Program-made: the position numbers and the translations under genes | Notes under the pieces: generated by a model | What the model saw: only the letters and a program-made list of their open reading frames with translations | What the model was told of the DNA's origin: nothing | Databases searched by the model: none | Part shown: one piece after another, positions 18,196 to 26,341 of the stretch | How positions within the stretch are numbered: position 1 is the stretch's first letter | Layout: every line of letters starts with the position of its first letter | Assembly (NCBI GenBank): GCA_046294625.1 | Contig: JBKBKN010000010.1 | Span: 54,442 to 118,441, forward strand | Direction of reading: 5' to 3' | Length of the DNA stretch: 64,000 bases | DNA from: JBKBKN01 sp046294625 | GTDB lineage: Bacteria > Bacteroidota > Bacteroidia > M30B66

Positions 18196-19131
18196 ATGAA
18201 AAAAATAAGTTTGAATATTTTTTCATTAAGCACTTTGATGTGTTTCGGTCAAGATCCCCAAGTGGCACATGGATTAGGCACGGCCATGTATAACAACCCG
18301 GCCATGACCGGGGCTTTTATGCGCCCATCCTTTCACAGTACTTATCGAAATCAATGGCCTAGAATAAACCTCTCTTTTGTTTCTTATCACTTGGGAACTG
18401 ATATCCATTTAGATGCTATTCATGGAGGTTTAGGGATAAGATATATGTTGAATATAGATGGATATGGCACTCTTCCTACGAATAATGTAGGTTTGAACTA
18501 TGCCTATCGGGCCAATCTTACTGAAAAAGCTGCGCTTCGCATGGGTATTGGAATTTCTCATTTGAAATATACCATAGATTGGGATCAGCTTAATTTTGGC
18601 GATCAGATTGACCCTCTCTATGGATTTATTTATGCAACAAATGCTACTATTGGTCCACCTCATAGAAGGGTCATAAAAACAGATTTGGGATTGGCTTTGC
18701 TACATGAACATTACCTAATTTCATACGCTGCGCTTAATGCTAACCAACCTGATCGGGGATTTTTAGGGGTTTCAAGATTGCCTCTGCGTCATTATGCTCA
18801 AGCGGCGTTCTTGGCAAAATTGGGAGATAATAATGGTTTAGTGTTTGATGCCATATATCAAAGACAACAGACATTTAATCAATTATTGTTGAAGGCAAAC
18901 TATTACAATCGCTAGATGCGCATCGGAACAGGTATTCGGCAAAGAGATGCTGTGATGGGAATGATTGGCGGACAATTGCGTCAGTTTAGGTTGTCTTATA
19001 TTTATGAATACACTATTTCGAGACTCACCAATGCCACAGTAGGATCGCATGAAGTGCAATTTACCTGGTCCTTGCAATCTGCCAAAGGTAAGGACAGGGA
19101 ATGTCCTTCCGTAATTTGGAATGGATTCTAA
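18196..19131 (+). pseudogene. PorP/SprF family outer-membrane protein interrupted by an in-frame TAG
   Basis: The first 239 codons encode a signal peptide and the PorP/SprF fold: YNNPAMTGAF, YRNQWPRINLSFVSYH, DAIHGGLGIRYM, and DWDQLNFGDQIDPLYGFIY. PorP/SprF proteins anchor T9SS substrates or gliding adhesins at the outer membrane. A TAG at 18913-18915 stops translation in the sequence NYYNR-stop-MRIGTGIRQRDAVMG. The frame then continues for 71 codons with the family's C-terminal strands, ending GSHEVQFTWSL plus a short tail. Total length without the stop would be about 311 residues, normal for the family. A tryptophan codon TGG changed to TAG would explain it. The truncated product would lack the last strands of its barrel and is probably non-functional. 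Confidence 0.85.
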
Positions 19132-19206
19132 CCTAAGTATCTGATTGAATCATTCTGTTTATGCATTTTGTGTAAAAACACATGCAACTTTAAACAAATG
19201 ACAAAA

Positions 19207-19227
19207 AAAGGGGCATAGCGCCCCTTT
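19207..19227 (-). terminator. Intrinsic terminator of the choice-of-anchor J gene
   Basis: AAAGGGGC-loop-GCCCCTTT (stems 19207-19214 and 19220-19227) is followed on the minus strand by a T-run (19202-19208 read as TTTTTTT). It lies just past the stop of the 19250-20233 gene. It may also stop transcription from the PorP/SprF pseudogene. Confidence 0.85.
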
Positions 19228-19249
19228 CTGATGTTCATGTGCTGCTCAA

Positions 19250-20233
19250 TTATTCTTTAATCAATGATTTGCCTACATTGAAATCTTTGGTTTGCACCAC
19301 AATGTTGTATATGCCTGGTGCAAGGTCAGCCACATCAATTTGCAACTGATGTGTTCCCTTGATCCTGTATCCTTGTGGAATAGTACGGATAAGTTTACCA
19401 TCTACGGAATAAATATGAATATTCACACCTGTGGTAAACGGAAGGTCGAGGCTGATATAAGAAAATTGTGCCGCAGGATTTGGGAAAATATCGAACCCAA
19501 CCTGACGATCTATCTTTTTGATATTGGTGGGTGAAGTGCCGGTAACCAAAATATCGTCTATGGAAATGAGGTTATCGTCAGTTGAATTGTGCACAAAAGC
19601 AATATAAATGGTTTGTCCGGCATATTGCGCTAGGCTGATAGACTCCGGGCGAAGTACGCCAATCCAACGGGCAGAGTCACCGCTGTCTTCGATAAACTGA
19701 AAATCGCTGCCATGCACATATCCGGAGCTGAATTCGTAATCGTCATAGTTGAAAGAATCACCTGAAATAAATTCGGCAAATTTGGCCAAAGTATCGGTGA
19801 AGCCGGTTTCGATATTGCTTCCAATTTGTGCTACCACGCAATATCCATCTAAGAAGCGTGGTGTTTGGCGTGGAGCCGATTTCCAGGAGAGGGTGGCGTT
19901 GGCATCTACAATTTGCAAAGGCGGTGTAATAAGATAATTTTCAACGCTTTGTGTTGTATTGTTGGTCCAGCTGTTGCTCATCAATACCGTGTTATCGCCA
20001 TCCGCTGCTGCAAATGCAGTACCCAGAAACCAATTGCCGGGTCTGTTTTGTCCACTGCCATCAGGGATACCATCAGAGTCGAAGTTCAACCAATCGGTAT
20101 CATCTCCATTTGGAGGCAATGCCAAAATGTAGTCAATGACCTCGGCTTCGAAATTTTCGAAGAGCAGCGTGTCTGACTGGGCTGTGGCATTTAAGCCAAG
20201 CGCCAACGAAAAGATAGTAAGCAATTTATTCAT
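19250..20233 (-). CDS. Secreted choice-of-anchor J domain protein with T9SS type A sorting domain
   Basis: This 327-residue protein has a signal peptide (cleavage after NATAQS-like sequence near residue 19). A beta-sandwich region (about 20-235) resembles the choice-of-anchor J module, with TLLFENFEAE at the start and SIDDILVTG near its end. The T9SS C-terminal domain runs from FDIFPNPAAQFSYI to the final lysine-rich GKSLIKE. The protein would cross the inner membrane by Sec and the outer membrane by T9SS and be surface-attached or released. Ligand unknown. It is intact although its neighbours on both sides are decayed. It has its own terminator downstream. Confidence 0.85.
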   Translation of the reverse strand: MNKLLTIFSLALGLNATAQSDTLLFENFEAEVIDYILALPPNGDDTDWLNFDSDGIPDGSGQNRPGNWFLGTAFAAADGDNTVLMSNSWTNNTTQSVENYLITPPLQIVDANATLSWKSAPRQTPRFLDGYCVVAQIGSNIETGFTDTLAKFAEFISGDSFNYDDYEFSSGYVHGSDFQFIEDSGDSARWIGVLRPESISLAQYAGQTIYIAFVHNSTDDNLISIDDILVTGTSPTNIKKIDRQVGFDIFPNPAAQFSYISLDLPFTTGVNIHIYSVDGKLIRTIPQGYRIKGTHQLQIDVADLAPGIYNIVVQTKDFNVGKSLIKE

Positions 20234-20332
20234 GTGTGTAGTGTTTAAATTCAGGCAAAGATAAATTTATTTACTTGAAACACTCCTGATGTTTTACTCC
20301 GAAAAGTTCAAATTCATAGCAATAGTTCTTAG

Positions 20333-21031
20333 CTATTCATCCTTTTTGGTTAGCTTTTTGGATTTAATAGCAAATTGCAACCCAAAGGAACCAATGAATG
20401 GATTGTAGTGGTATTGCAGGCTATTTCTGTAAGCAGGCAAGGAAATACCTGCCTGAAATAGGAGCTTCACATACTTACACTCTAGTTTGAGCATAAATAC
20501 AGGCTCAACAAAAAAGCCACTACAACGGTAGCCGCTCTCATTCAGCGTGAGATAGACCATGCGTGGTGCTAAACCAAAGTCCACCACATCGGAAGTAAAA
20601 CTAATAGTCGGCTGAATAAATAACCTTAATGAGTGAATATCAAGTGTTTGTTTCCAGTAAAATTAATTATCTGGATAACGTGCAATAGTCTTTCCATAGC
20701 CAATACCGGAGAATATTTCGAATCGATCGTTGTCGGAAATGTCGGTACAGTAGCCTAAGCCAAATTCTCCAAAGGTGTTATTGCAGTAACCGTGTCAGGA
20801 AGAAATATTTTTATCCTGAAAATTTGCATTGACCATGATGGCAATGTGGTAAGTAATCGCCGCTGCTGTCTGCACACCAATACCACCTAAGGCCGTGTGA
20901 ACCTATGCCTGAATTTCTCCTGATTCGTCTATCAAGGGAATATTAACCACATTGGGGATTTACACCGGTGTGCACGATGTTCCAAGCATAATGATTATGC
21001 AGGAGCTAATGCCAAATATGCAGCGTTTCAT
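20333..21031 (-). pseudogene. Outer-membrane-protein-like gene with four in-frame stops and no frameshift
   Basis: On the minus strand, 233 codons from the ATG at 21029-21031 to the stop at 20333 form one continuous frame. It encodes a lipoprotein signal (MLGTSC, acceptor Cys20), then IPNVVNIPLIDESGEIQA, and then alternating beta-strand sequence such as FGEFGLGYCTDISDNDRFEIF and FVEPVFMLKLECKYVKLLFQ. The frame is broken by TAA at 20960-20962 (codon 24), TAG at 20903-20905 (43), TGA at 20795-20797 (79) and TAA at 20663-20665 (123). Plausible ancestors are Tyr for codon 24 and Gln for codon 43. Protein-like sequence across all five segments shows a former gene of the small outer-membrane barrel type seen in Bacteroidota. 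No indel is present. Confidence 0.8.
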
Positions 21032-21039
21032 AAAATGAT

Positions 21040-21249
21040 TTATTGCAATGAGCAGCTCGCATTAGGATCGGAGAGACGATTTACATTTTCGATAGCCGCA
21101 CATGCATCTTCCTGATCGGCTTTTGCACCTTCATTGAGTTCTGTGGTGAGTTGTTGTCCATTAACATTGCATACGCAGTTTCTAGGTCTTTCACAAGAAG
21201 TGAAGATGAAAATAGCAGCAGTGATAAGGGTTGTAGAAATAATTTTCAT
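21040..21249 (-). CDS. Small cysteine-rich lipoprotein
   Basis: This is a 69-residue protein with a lipoprotein signal peptide ending FTSC (lipid-anchored Cys19). A short polar mature part with a further CVC pair and two more cysteines (DACAA, ASCSL) could form disulfides. It starts at the ATG at 21247-21249 and ends 8 bases before the start of the broken barrel gene, so both were probably one unit. I recognise no family. It may itself be a leftover, but nothing in the frame is damaged. Confidence 0.55.
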   Translation of the reverse strand: MKIISTTLITAAIFIFTSCERPRNCVCNVNGQQLTTELNEGAKADQEDACAAIENVNRLSDPNASCSLQ

Positions 21250-21473
21250 GATAGATCGGGGTTAAAAGTTTGATAAAAATAGATTTATCTCAGTATATTC
21301 CAAAATATGTGCCTAAAAAATGTGGGTATCGTAAATTACGTGTATATTACTTGCAATCCCTAAATGATTTGACTGGCAATTACTCGTTTTTTTTATTAAA
21401 GCCTTTTAATTTTAATGATAACACTTTAAAGAACCTTGGCAGCGGCACTTAAGATGATGTTGCTTCGTTTTGA

Positions 21474-21742
21474 AATCCGTGTACTGCAAATATTTATGGC
21501 TCCGCGCAAGAATGGGTTACTGTTTTTTTCCCAATCCATCAAAAGGTATTTTTAATGTTAATGTATCGATTCCCGGTAGTTTTTACACCATCTATGATAT
21601 AAGTGGCAGATTGGTTCAGCAGGGACGGTTCATGTCGGAAAGTCAAGAAATCATAAACATCCGCAGTTTCGACGATGGTATGTATATGCTTAAAGTTGTA
21701 TCTGCCACCAGCATGCAAACCATTAAGCTTATCAAACAATAG
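21474..21742 (+). pseudogene. Orphan T9SS type A sorting domain with a frameshift
   Basis: The stretch encodes a T9SS C-terminal domain: FPNPSKGIFNV, YDISGRLVQQGRF, FDDGMYMLKVVSA and a final TIKLIKQ. There is no passenger domain. Just upstream in another frame is GSAQEWVTVF, which joins naturally to PNPSKG if the run of seven Ts at 21523-21529 had five or eight. A stop (TGA at 21471-21473) bounds that upstream frame. This is the tail of a lost exported protein. It abuts mnmD tail to tail (TAG at 21740-21742, mnmD stop from 21743). Confidence 0.75.
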
Positions 21743-22390
21743 TTAAGCTTTCAGAGCACGGGTCATTTCTCTTTTTCCGGGCGGACCGGGAATGCTTTCT
21801 ACAACAAATCCTGCTGCACGGAGATTTCGCTTTACCTGTCCCTTGGCACAGTAGGTGACTAAAGCCGTGTCTGAATTCATCATGTTGAAGAGTTTTGAAA
21901 AAACATTTGTTGTCCAAAGTTCAGGTTGATAGCCTGGAGCGAATGCATCGAAATAAACAAGATCAAACGTCTCTGTTGAATGAAAGTCTAAGAGATCGAT
22001 GTTGCGATGCACCTTCCACGAAACATGATCAAGTGAACCAGAATCAGATTGGTGAACAGTGTTAATTAAGCTTTGGTCAATATCTTGAAATTCAAGTTGC
22101 GCAATGAGCTCTGAAGAAAGCGGATATTTTTCTATAGCATGATACACAATGGAATGGTCGGGAAATGCGGCAAGAGCCTTCATGGTCAGGAAGAGATTCA
22201 ATCCGGTTCCAAAACCCATTTCAAAAATTTTCAACGTTTGCTTTTTAGCTAAAGCAGGGAGCAGGCCAGCATGAATAAATACATGCATGCTTTCTTGCAT
22301 AGCGCCGTGGCGTGAATGGAAACTCACATCCGTGTTGGCAATAAAAACCGTGCTGCTACCATCAGCAGTGGCTTTTACGAATCGCTGCAT
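21743..22390 (-). CDS. mnmD: tRNA 5-methylaminomethyl-2-thiouridine methyltransferase (MnmD)
   Basis: This 215-residue protein corresponds to the N-terminal methyltransferase half of bifunctional MnmC (DUF752). It methylates the wobble uridine side chain of certain tRNAs (nm5s2U34 to mnm5s2U34) using S-adenosylmethionine. Family features are the N-terminal DVSFHSRHGAMQES, the SAM-binding IFEMGFGTGLNLFLT, FDLVYFDAFAPGYQPELW and the C-terminal PGPPGKREMTRA. The FAD-dependent MnmC half is absent, as usual in Bacteroidota. It starts 3 bases after the OmpA-family gene, so it may be the last gene of that unit. Confidence 0.92.
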   Translation of the reverse strand: MQRFVKATADGSSTVFIANTDVSFHSRHGAMQESMHVFIHAGLLPALAKKQTLKIFEMGFGTGLNLFLTMKALAAFPDHSIVYHAIEKYPLSSELIAQLEFQDIDQSLINTVHQSDSGSLDHVSWKVHRNIDLLDFHSTETFDLVYFDAFAPGYQPELWTTNVFSKLFNMMNSDTALVTYCAKGQVKRNLRAAGFVVESIPGPPGKREMTRALKA

Positions 22391-22393
22391 GAT

Positions 22394-24436
22394 TTATCTG
22401 GCTAAGATTTTGAACTCTGTGCGTCGGTTGAGCTGACGACCTTCGTCCGTGTCGTTAGGGGCAATTGGATCAGTAAACCCATAACCTTTAAACTCCAAGC
22501 GCTCCATCGGAATACCATTTTTAGTAAGGTAGTCTACCACCGACTTTGCTCTTGCTTCAGAGAGACGTTGGTTGTATGCTGCTGAACCTACATTGTCGGT
22601 ATGGCTTGAAATTTCAATCTTAAGTGTTGGGTTCTGATTCATCAATGCAATTAAGCGGGTAAGCTCGGCAATAGACTGCGGACGAAGGGTGGACTTGTCG
22701 AAATCATAGAAAATGTTACGCAATACGATTTTCTTGCCCACTTCCAATTTGCTCAGATCCACATCTTTTTCGATTTCCTGATAGGCTTTTGACTTTGGAA
22801 GGTCCACATTATCAGAGTAAAAAAGATATCCTTCCATGGTCACAGCAATTCCATAATTTCGACCTGAAGGCAGAGAAACGAGATAGCGACCGGTTTTCGC
22901 ATTGGATTGAAAGGTAGATACGATTTGGTTTTTTTCATTGTCTGTAATTACAATGACGGCGTTGAGTGGTTCTTGGGTTTGTGCATCCCGTACAACTCCT
23001 TTAAGAATCGTCACTGCAGAAGTAAATCTACTTTCAACTTTTGGTTCGGCAATAGCTTCTTTCAAAGGATTGATGATGCTGGTGAGCGGTTGATCTTCGA
23101 AAGCAAATAAGGGTAATTTTTCTTCGCCAAGTATGGTAATTCGGTAGATATCTGTTTCACCGTATGAATCCATTTTGGCTGATGAGTAATAGGCATGCTT
23201 GCCACTGGCAGAAACTACAAAAAACACATCTTTATCAGCGGAGTTAATTGGGTAGCCTATATTTTCTGGTGTTGACCAATTGCCAAGCGAATCGAGGGTG
23301 CTTTTGAAAATGTCATAATCGCCCATGTTACTATGGCCACGCGAACTGAAATACATGGTTTTGCCATCCGGGTGAAGGTAAACACCTTCTTCATCATAAG
23401 GGGTATTGATGGTTGGACCAACATTTTTTGGTGATCCCCATTTACCGTTTTCGTCAAGGTGTGTAACGAAAATATCGAATCCCCCATAATTATCATCCGG
23501 TTTGTTGCTTACGAAATAAATTGATTTTTCATCGTAGGAGAAACAGGCATGAATTTCAGAGAATTTTGTATTAATTGATTTACCACCAGCATCAATCGGA
23601 CGGGTCCACTTGTCGCCGTCCAAAGTTGACATTAAAATATCGCCTTCGTTGGCCGGTGTATATATAAACAACTTCTGACCATCGTTCGACAAGGCTACGG
23701 TGGCATCGTGTAGTTTGGTGTTGACCGGAGCGGGCAAAGCCTGTGGCGGAGTCCATTTATTGTTCTGATTGGTAGTAGAGTAAATATCTTCATAGAACAA
23801 TCCATCTGCCGCAATGCCCCCTCCTGTGGTGTTAGGTCGGCGTGATGTGAAAAGCATCACTGATTCGTCGGCAGAGATTACAGCTCCATATTCTCTAAAT
23901 TCGGTGTTGACCGTAGAACCAATATTTTCGATTATTACACGCACCGGATTGGCAACGAGTTGCTTAGCTGTATTGCATTCTGTAATACGCTTATCAGGGT
24001 TTAAGCCAGGTTTCTTTTCAGGTACTTTTTTATAAAGACTATAAAATTTGATGGCTTCATCAAACTCATGGTTGAGGTGATAGGCTTCTCCAAGATAAAA
24101 AGTGATATGCGGATCGACGCTTGGATTCAAATCATAGGCTTTTCTGAAATAGGCCAGCGACATAAATCTCTTTGGAGAAATATTGAAACACTGCCCAAGT
24201 TTAAAATTGAGTTGGGCATTGTTGGGGTTGAATGCATTGGCTTTAAGATAAAAGCCAAGAGCCTGTGGCCTTTGAAATTCGGTTCCGGTGAAAAGTTCGT
24301 CGCCGATTTTTAGAAATCGCTTAGCTTCTTTAAGTTTTTTACCTGCTTTAGGAAAGTTTGCCTTGGTGAACTCCACGTTTTGTGCATTCACTAATGAACC
24401 TATACAAAGTATGATTGATATGAATATTTTTCTCAT
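22394..24436 (-). CDS. PorE-like protein: TPR, PD40 propeller, carboxypeptidase-regulatory and OmpA domains
   Basis: This 680-residue exported protein has a signal peptide (MRKIFISIILCIGSLVNAQ). TPR-like helices (about 30-155) are followed by PD40/WD40-like propeller repeats (about 185-430, with ESVMLFTSRRP, KSIYFVSNKPDDNYGGFDIF and KTMYFSSRGHSNMGDYDIF). A carboxypeptidase-regulatory-like fold spans about 475-545 (LKGVVRDAQTQEPLNAVI), and an OmpA C-terminal peptidoglycan-binding domain about 565-680 (FDFDKST-like FYDFDKSTLRP, HTDNVGSAAYNQRLSEARA). This order is that of PorE, a T9SS-associated periplasmic protein bound to peptidoglycan. Several paralogues of this architecture exist per genome, so PorE itself is not certain. 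It lies 11 bases after the TPR gene, probably in one operon. Confidence 0.85.
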   Translation of the reverse strand: MRKIFISIILCIGSLVNAQNVEFTKANFPKAGKKLKEAKRFLKIGDELFTGTEFQRPQALGFYLKANAFNPNNAQLNFKLGQCFNISPKRFMSLAYFRKAYDLNPSVDPHITFYLGEAYHLNHEFDEAIKFYSLYKKVPEKKPGLNPDKRITECNTAKQLVANPVRVIIENIGSTVNTEFREYGAVISADESVMLFTSRRPNTTGGGIAADGLFYEDIYSTTNQNNKWTPPQALPAPVNTKLHDATVALSNDGQKLFIYTPANEGDILMSTLDGDKWTRPIDAGGKSINTKFSEIHACFSYDEKSIYFVSNKPDDNYGGFDIFVTHLDENGKWGSPKNVGPTINTPYDEEGVYLHPDGKTMYFSSRGHSNMGDYDIFKSTLDSLGNWSTPENIGYPINSADKDVFFVVSASGKHAYYSSAKMDSYGETDIYRITILGEEKLPLFAFEDQPLTSIINPLKEAIAEPKVESRFTSAVTILKGVVRDAQTQEPLNAVIVITDNEKNQIVSTFQSNAKTGRYLVSLPSGRNYGIAVTMEGYLFYSDNVDLPKSKAYQEIEKDVDLSKLEVGKKIVLRNIFYDFDKSTLRPQSIAELTRLIALMNQNPTLKIEISSHTDNVGSAAYNQRLSEARAKSVVDYLTKNGIPMERLEFKGYGFTDPIAPNDTDEGRQLNRRTEFKILAR

Positions 24437-24447
24437 GGGTTATTGTC

Positions 24448-25500
24448 TTAGTTGCATTCTGAATCAATAAAACTTTTGGCTCCTGAGATACCGTTTTGCA
24501 AAGCTTCTCTCCAATCTTTGCAGGCTCCGGCCACATCGCGAAGATTTTCTTTCGCAATTCCTCTGTTAAAATAAGCCAGACCAAAGTCAGGGTTTAGTTG
24601 AATGGCAGAGTCATAATCACTTATTGCGCCTGCATAATCTTTTATTTTGTTTTTTACCACGCCTCGATTGCTGAATGCAGATGGATTTTTGGGATCTAAG
24701 TTGACCGCTTTATCAAAATCTGCAATGGCACCATCATAATCTTCCAATTCAAATTTGACGCGACCTCTTCGCATGAGTACTTCTGCATTATTGGGACTTG
24801 ATGCTACCGCATAATTTAATTCAGTAAGAGCTCCTTGCGGGTCTTTGTTAGACCTTAGCAAAGCGGCTAGATTGATGTATGCTAGAGTGAAATCGGGTTT
24901 AAGTTCGATGGCTTTTCTAAAATCTGACTCAGCATTTTTGGAATCGTTAAGCTGTCTATGACAAGACCCTCTGTCGTGAAAGGCTTCTGCAAAGTTTGAA
25001 TTAGCTCTTATTGCGGAGCTAAGGGCTGTTTTAGCAGCTTCATAGTTTCCTCTTGAAAACTCAATTCCTGCAGCAAAATAAAAAGCTTCTGCATTCATTG
25101 GATTAATTGATCCCGATTTGTTATAATCTTCCAATGCTCCATTTTTATCACCTAATTGAAACTTGGCCTGTGCTCTGGAAAAATAAGATTTATCTGACTG
25201 GGGAGCCAATCCAAGATGAATGGTAAAATCCTTTATTGCTTCTTGAAACATTTGGGCTTCGAGTTTAGCAATAGCCCTATTGTAATAGGCTTTTTCGAAC
25301 TCAGGTTCCATTTGTATGGCACGGTCAAATTCCTGAATAGCTCCTGCGAAATCGCCATTGGTAAACTTTGCAATCCCCTGATTGTAAGCAATAACCGCCA
25401 ATTCGTTTTCCTGCGCATTGGCTTTGAAAACGAATAAAGAAAATGAACATAAGAGTAGAATTCGAAAAATATTTAATTTTTTGGGTTTAAAACAAATCAT
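24448..25500 (-). CDS. Exported TPR-repeat protein
   Basis: This protein of about 350 residues consists of a signal peptide (start chosen at the ATG at 25498-25500, giving MICFKPKKLNIF, a hydrophobic core and KANAQ) followed by about nine tetratricopeptide repeats. Recurring units such as GDFAGAIQEFDRAIQMEPEF, AFSNRGVVKNKIKDYAGAI and AYFNRGIAKENL show the 34-residue period. An upstream in-frame extension to 25602 lacks a signal-like start and was discarded. TPRs bind other proteins, and the adjacency to the PorE-like gene suggests a shared periplasmic assembly. Partners are unknown. Confidence 0.85.
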   Translation of the reverse strand: MICFKPKKLNIFRILLLCSFSLFVFKANAQENELAVIAYNQGIAKFTNGDFAGAIQEFDRAIQMEPEFEKAYYNRAIAKLEAQMFQEAIKDFTIHLGLAPQSDKSYFSRAQAKFQLGDKNGALEDYNKSGSINPMNAEAFYFAAGIEFSRGNYEAAKTALSSAIRANSNFAEAFHDRGSCHRQLNDSKNAESDFRKAIELKPDFTLAYINLAALLRSNKDPQGALTELNYAVASSPNNAEVLMRRGRVKFELEDYDGAIADFDKAVNLDPKNPSAFSNRGVVKNKIKDYAGAISDYDSAIQLNPDFGLAYFNRGIAKENLRDVAGACKDWREALQNGISGAKSFIDSECN

Positions 25501-25655
25501 AGTATTTACGATTATAGTCACTGGTTTGGTTTGGGTATTCACAATTTCTATTAAATGCTTTAGATTTCTTTCAGCACTTTTCATCACTAAAACTTCAATC
25601 ATTTTTTAATCGGCTAAAGATATAAATTTAGCACTAAACAATCATTGTACCTGAT

Positions 25656-26315
25656 TTATTTTGATAAACCTTGGTTTGGAAAGTGATTGATGACGATGTC
25701 AAAATAACTTGTATCCAGAAAGGTGGTTAAATCATAAATGGTGGTGGTATTGGTTGCGAATTGTTTTTCAAAAATATCTTCCTGTAGTATATCATAGAAA
25801 ATATTTCTGAATAGCTCGGTGCAATACATTTTTTGACTCTCGGAGCGATCAAATCGATGATCGAAGGGAACTTTTTGTTGAAGATAATACTCAGCCCTTT
25901 CCTTTAGTGCTATACGTTGTGCTTCTGTGCCTTTATACCTGCAAACAATAATGGAGTTTGGTACGCTTTCGTTTAGAAAATGCTGAAGACTTTGTTTTTG
26001 CACACCATCAATTTCTGATACTGAACTAGACAAAGAGTGGATCACTTTAAGTTCATGTTCTTTTTTTGAAATCATTGCGCAATGTGTTACGGGTATTACG
26101 CTATTTTGTAATTGTGCGATGGATCTCGAAAAAAATCCATAGCCCTGGCGAAGAATGATATCACCATCATGCAGAAACCCTTTTTCCTGTTCACTCATCG
26201 GATAGTAAACTGATTTAGTGTTTTCTTTATCAAAAAACAGCAGATAAACCAGTACGACCGTCAGAACAGGAAAAAGGGTTCCGAGTATGATTAATGCTTT
26301 TCGAAAAAAACTCAT
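25656..26315 (-). CDS. YiiX/YebB-like permuted papain-fold (NlpC/P60 superfamily) membrane-anchored enzyme
   Basis: This 219-residue protein has one N-terminal membrane anchor (residues about 7-28). The rest has the circularly permuted NlpC/P60-like layout: GDIILRQGYGFF at 51-62, the candidate catalytic histidine H78 in VTHCAMI, and the candidate nucleophile C165 in MYCTELF. In this family histidine precedes cysteine. Members are thought to hydrolyse amide or thioester bonds in lipids or peptidoglycan; the substrate here is unknown. It faces out of the cytoplasm by its anchor. It ends before a 155-base gap towards the TPR gene. Confidence 0.8.
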   Translation of the reverse strand: MSFFRKALIILGTLFPVLTVVLVYLLFFDKENTKSVYYPMSEQEKGFLHDGDIILRQGYGFFSRSIAQLQNSVIPVTHCAMISKKEHELKVIHSLSSSVSEIDGVQKQSLQHFLNESVPNSIIVCRYKGTEAQRIALKERAEYYLQQKVPFDHRFDRSESQKMYCTELFRNIFYDILQEDIFEKQFATNTTTIYDLTTFLDTSYFDIVINHFPNQGLSK

Positions 26316-26341
26316 TTTTTCTGAAGCATGTTAAGGATTAA

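Noticed and set aside
18913..18915. Genome-wide reassignment of TAG, TGA or TAA to sense
   Set aside because: Intact genes in the window end normally at all three codons (TGA for hemF, TAG for msrB, TAA for mnmD), so the internal stops are better read as gene decay or sequence error.
21270..21452. Short plus-strand frame between the small lipoprotein and the T9SS remnant
   Set aside because: No family, no signal peptide, low-complexity AT-rich sequence and no promoter of its own beyond the divergent region; treated as chance.
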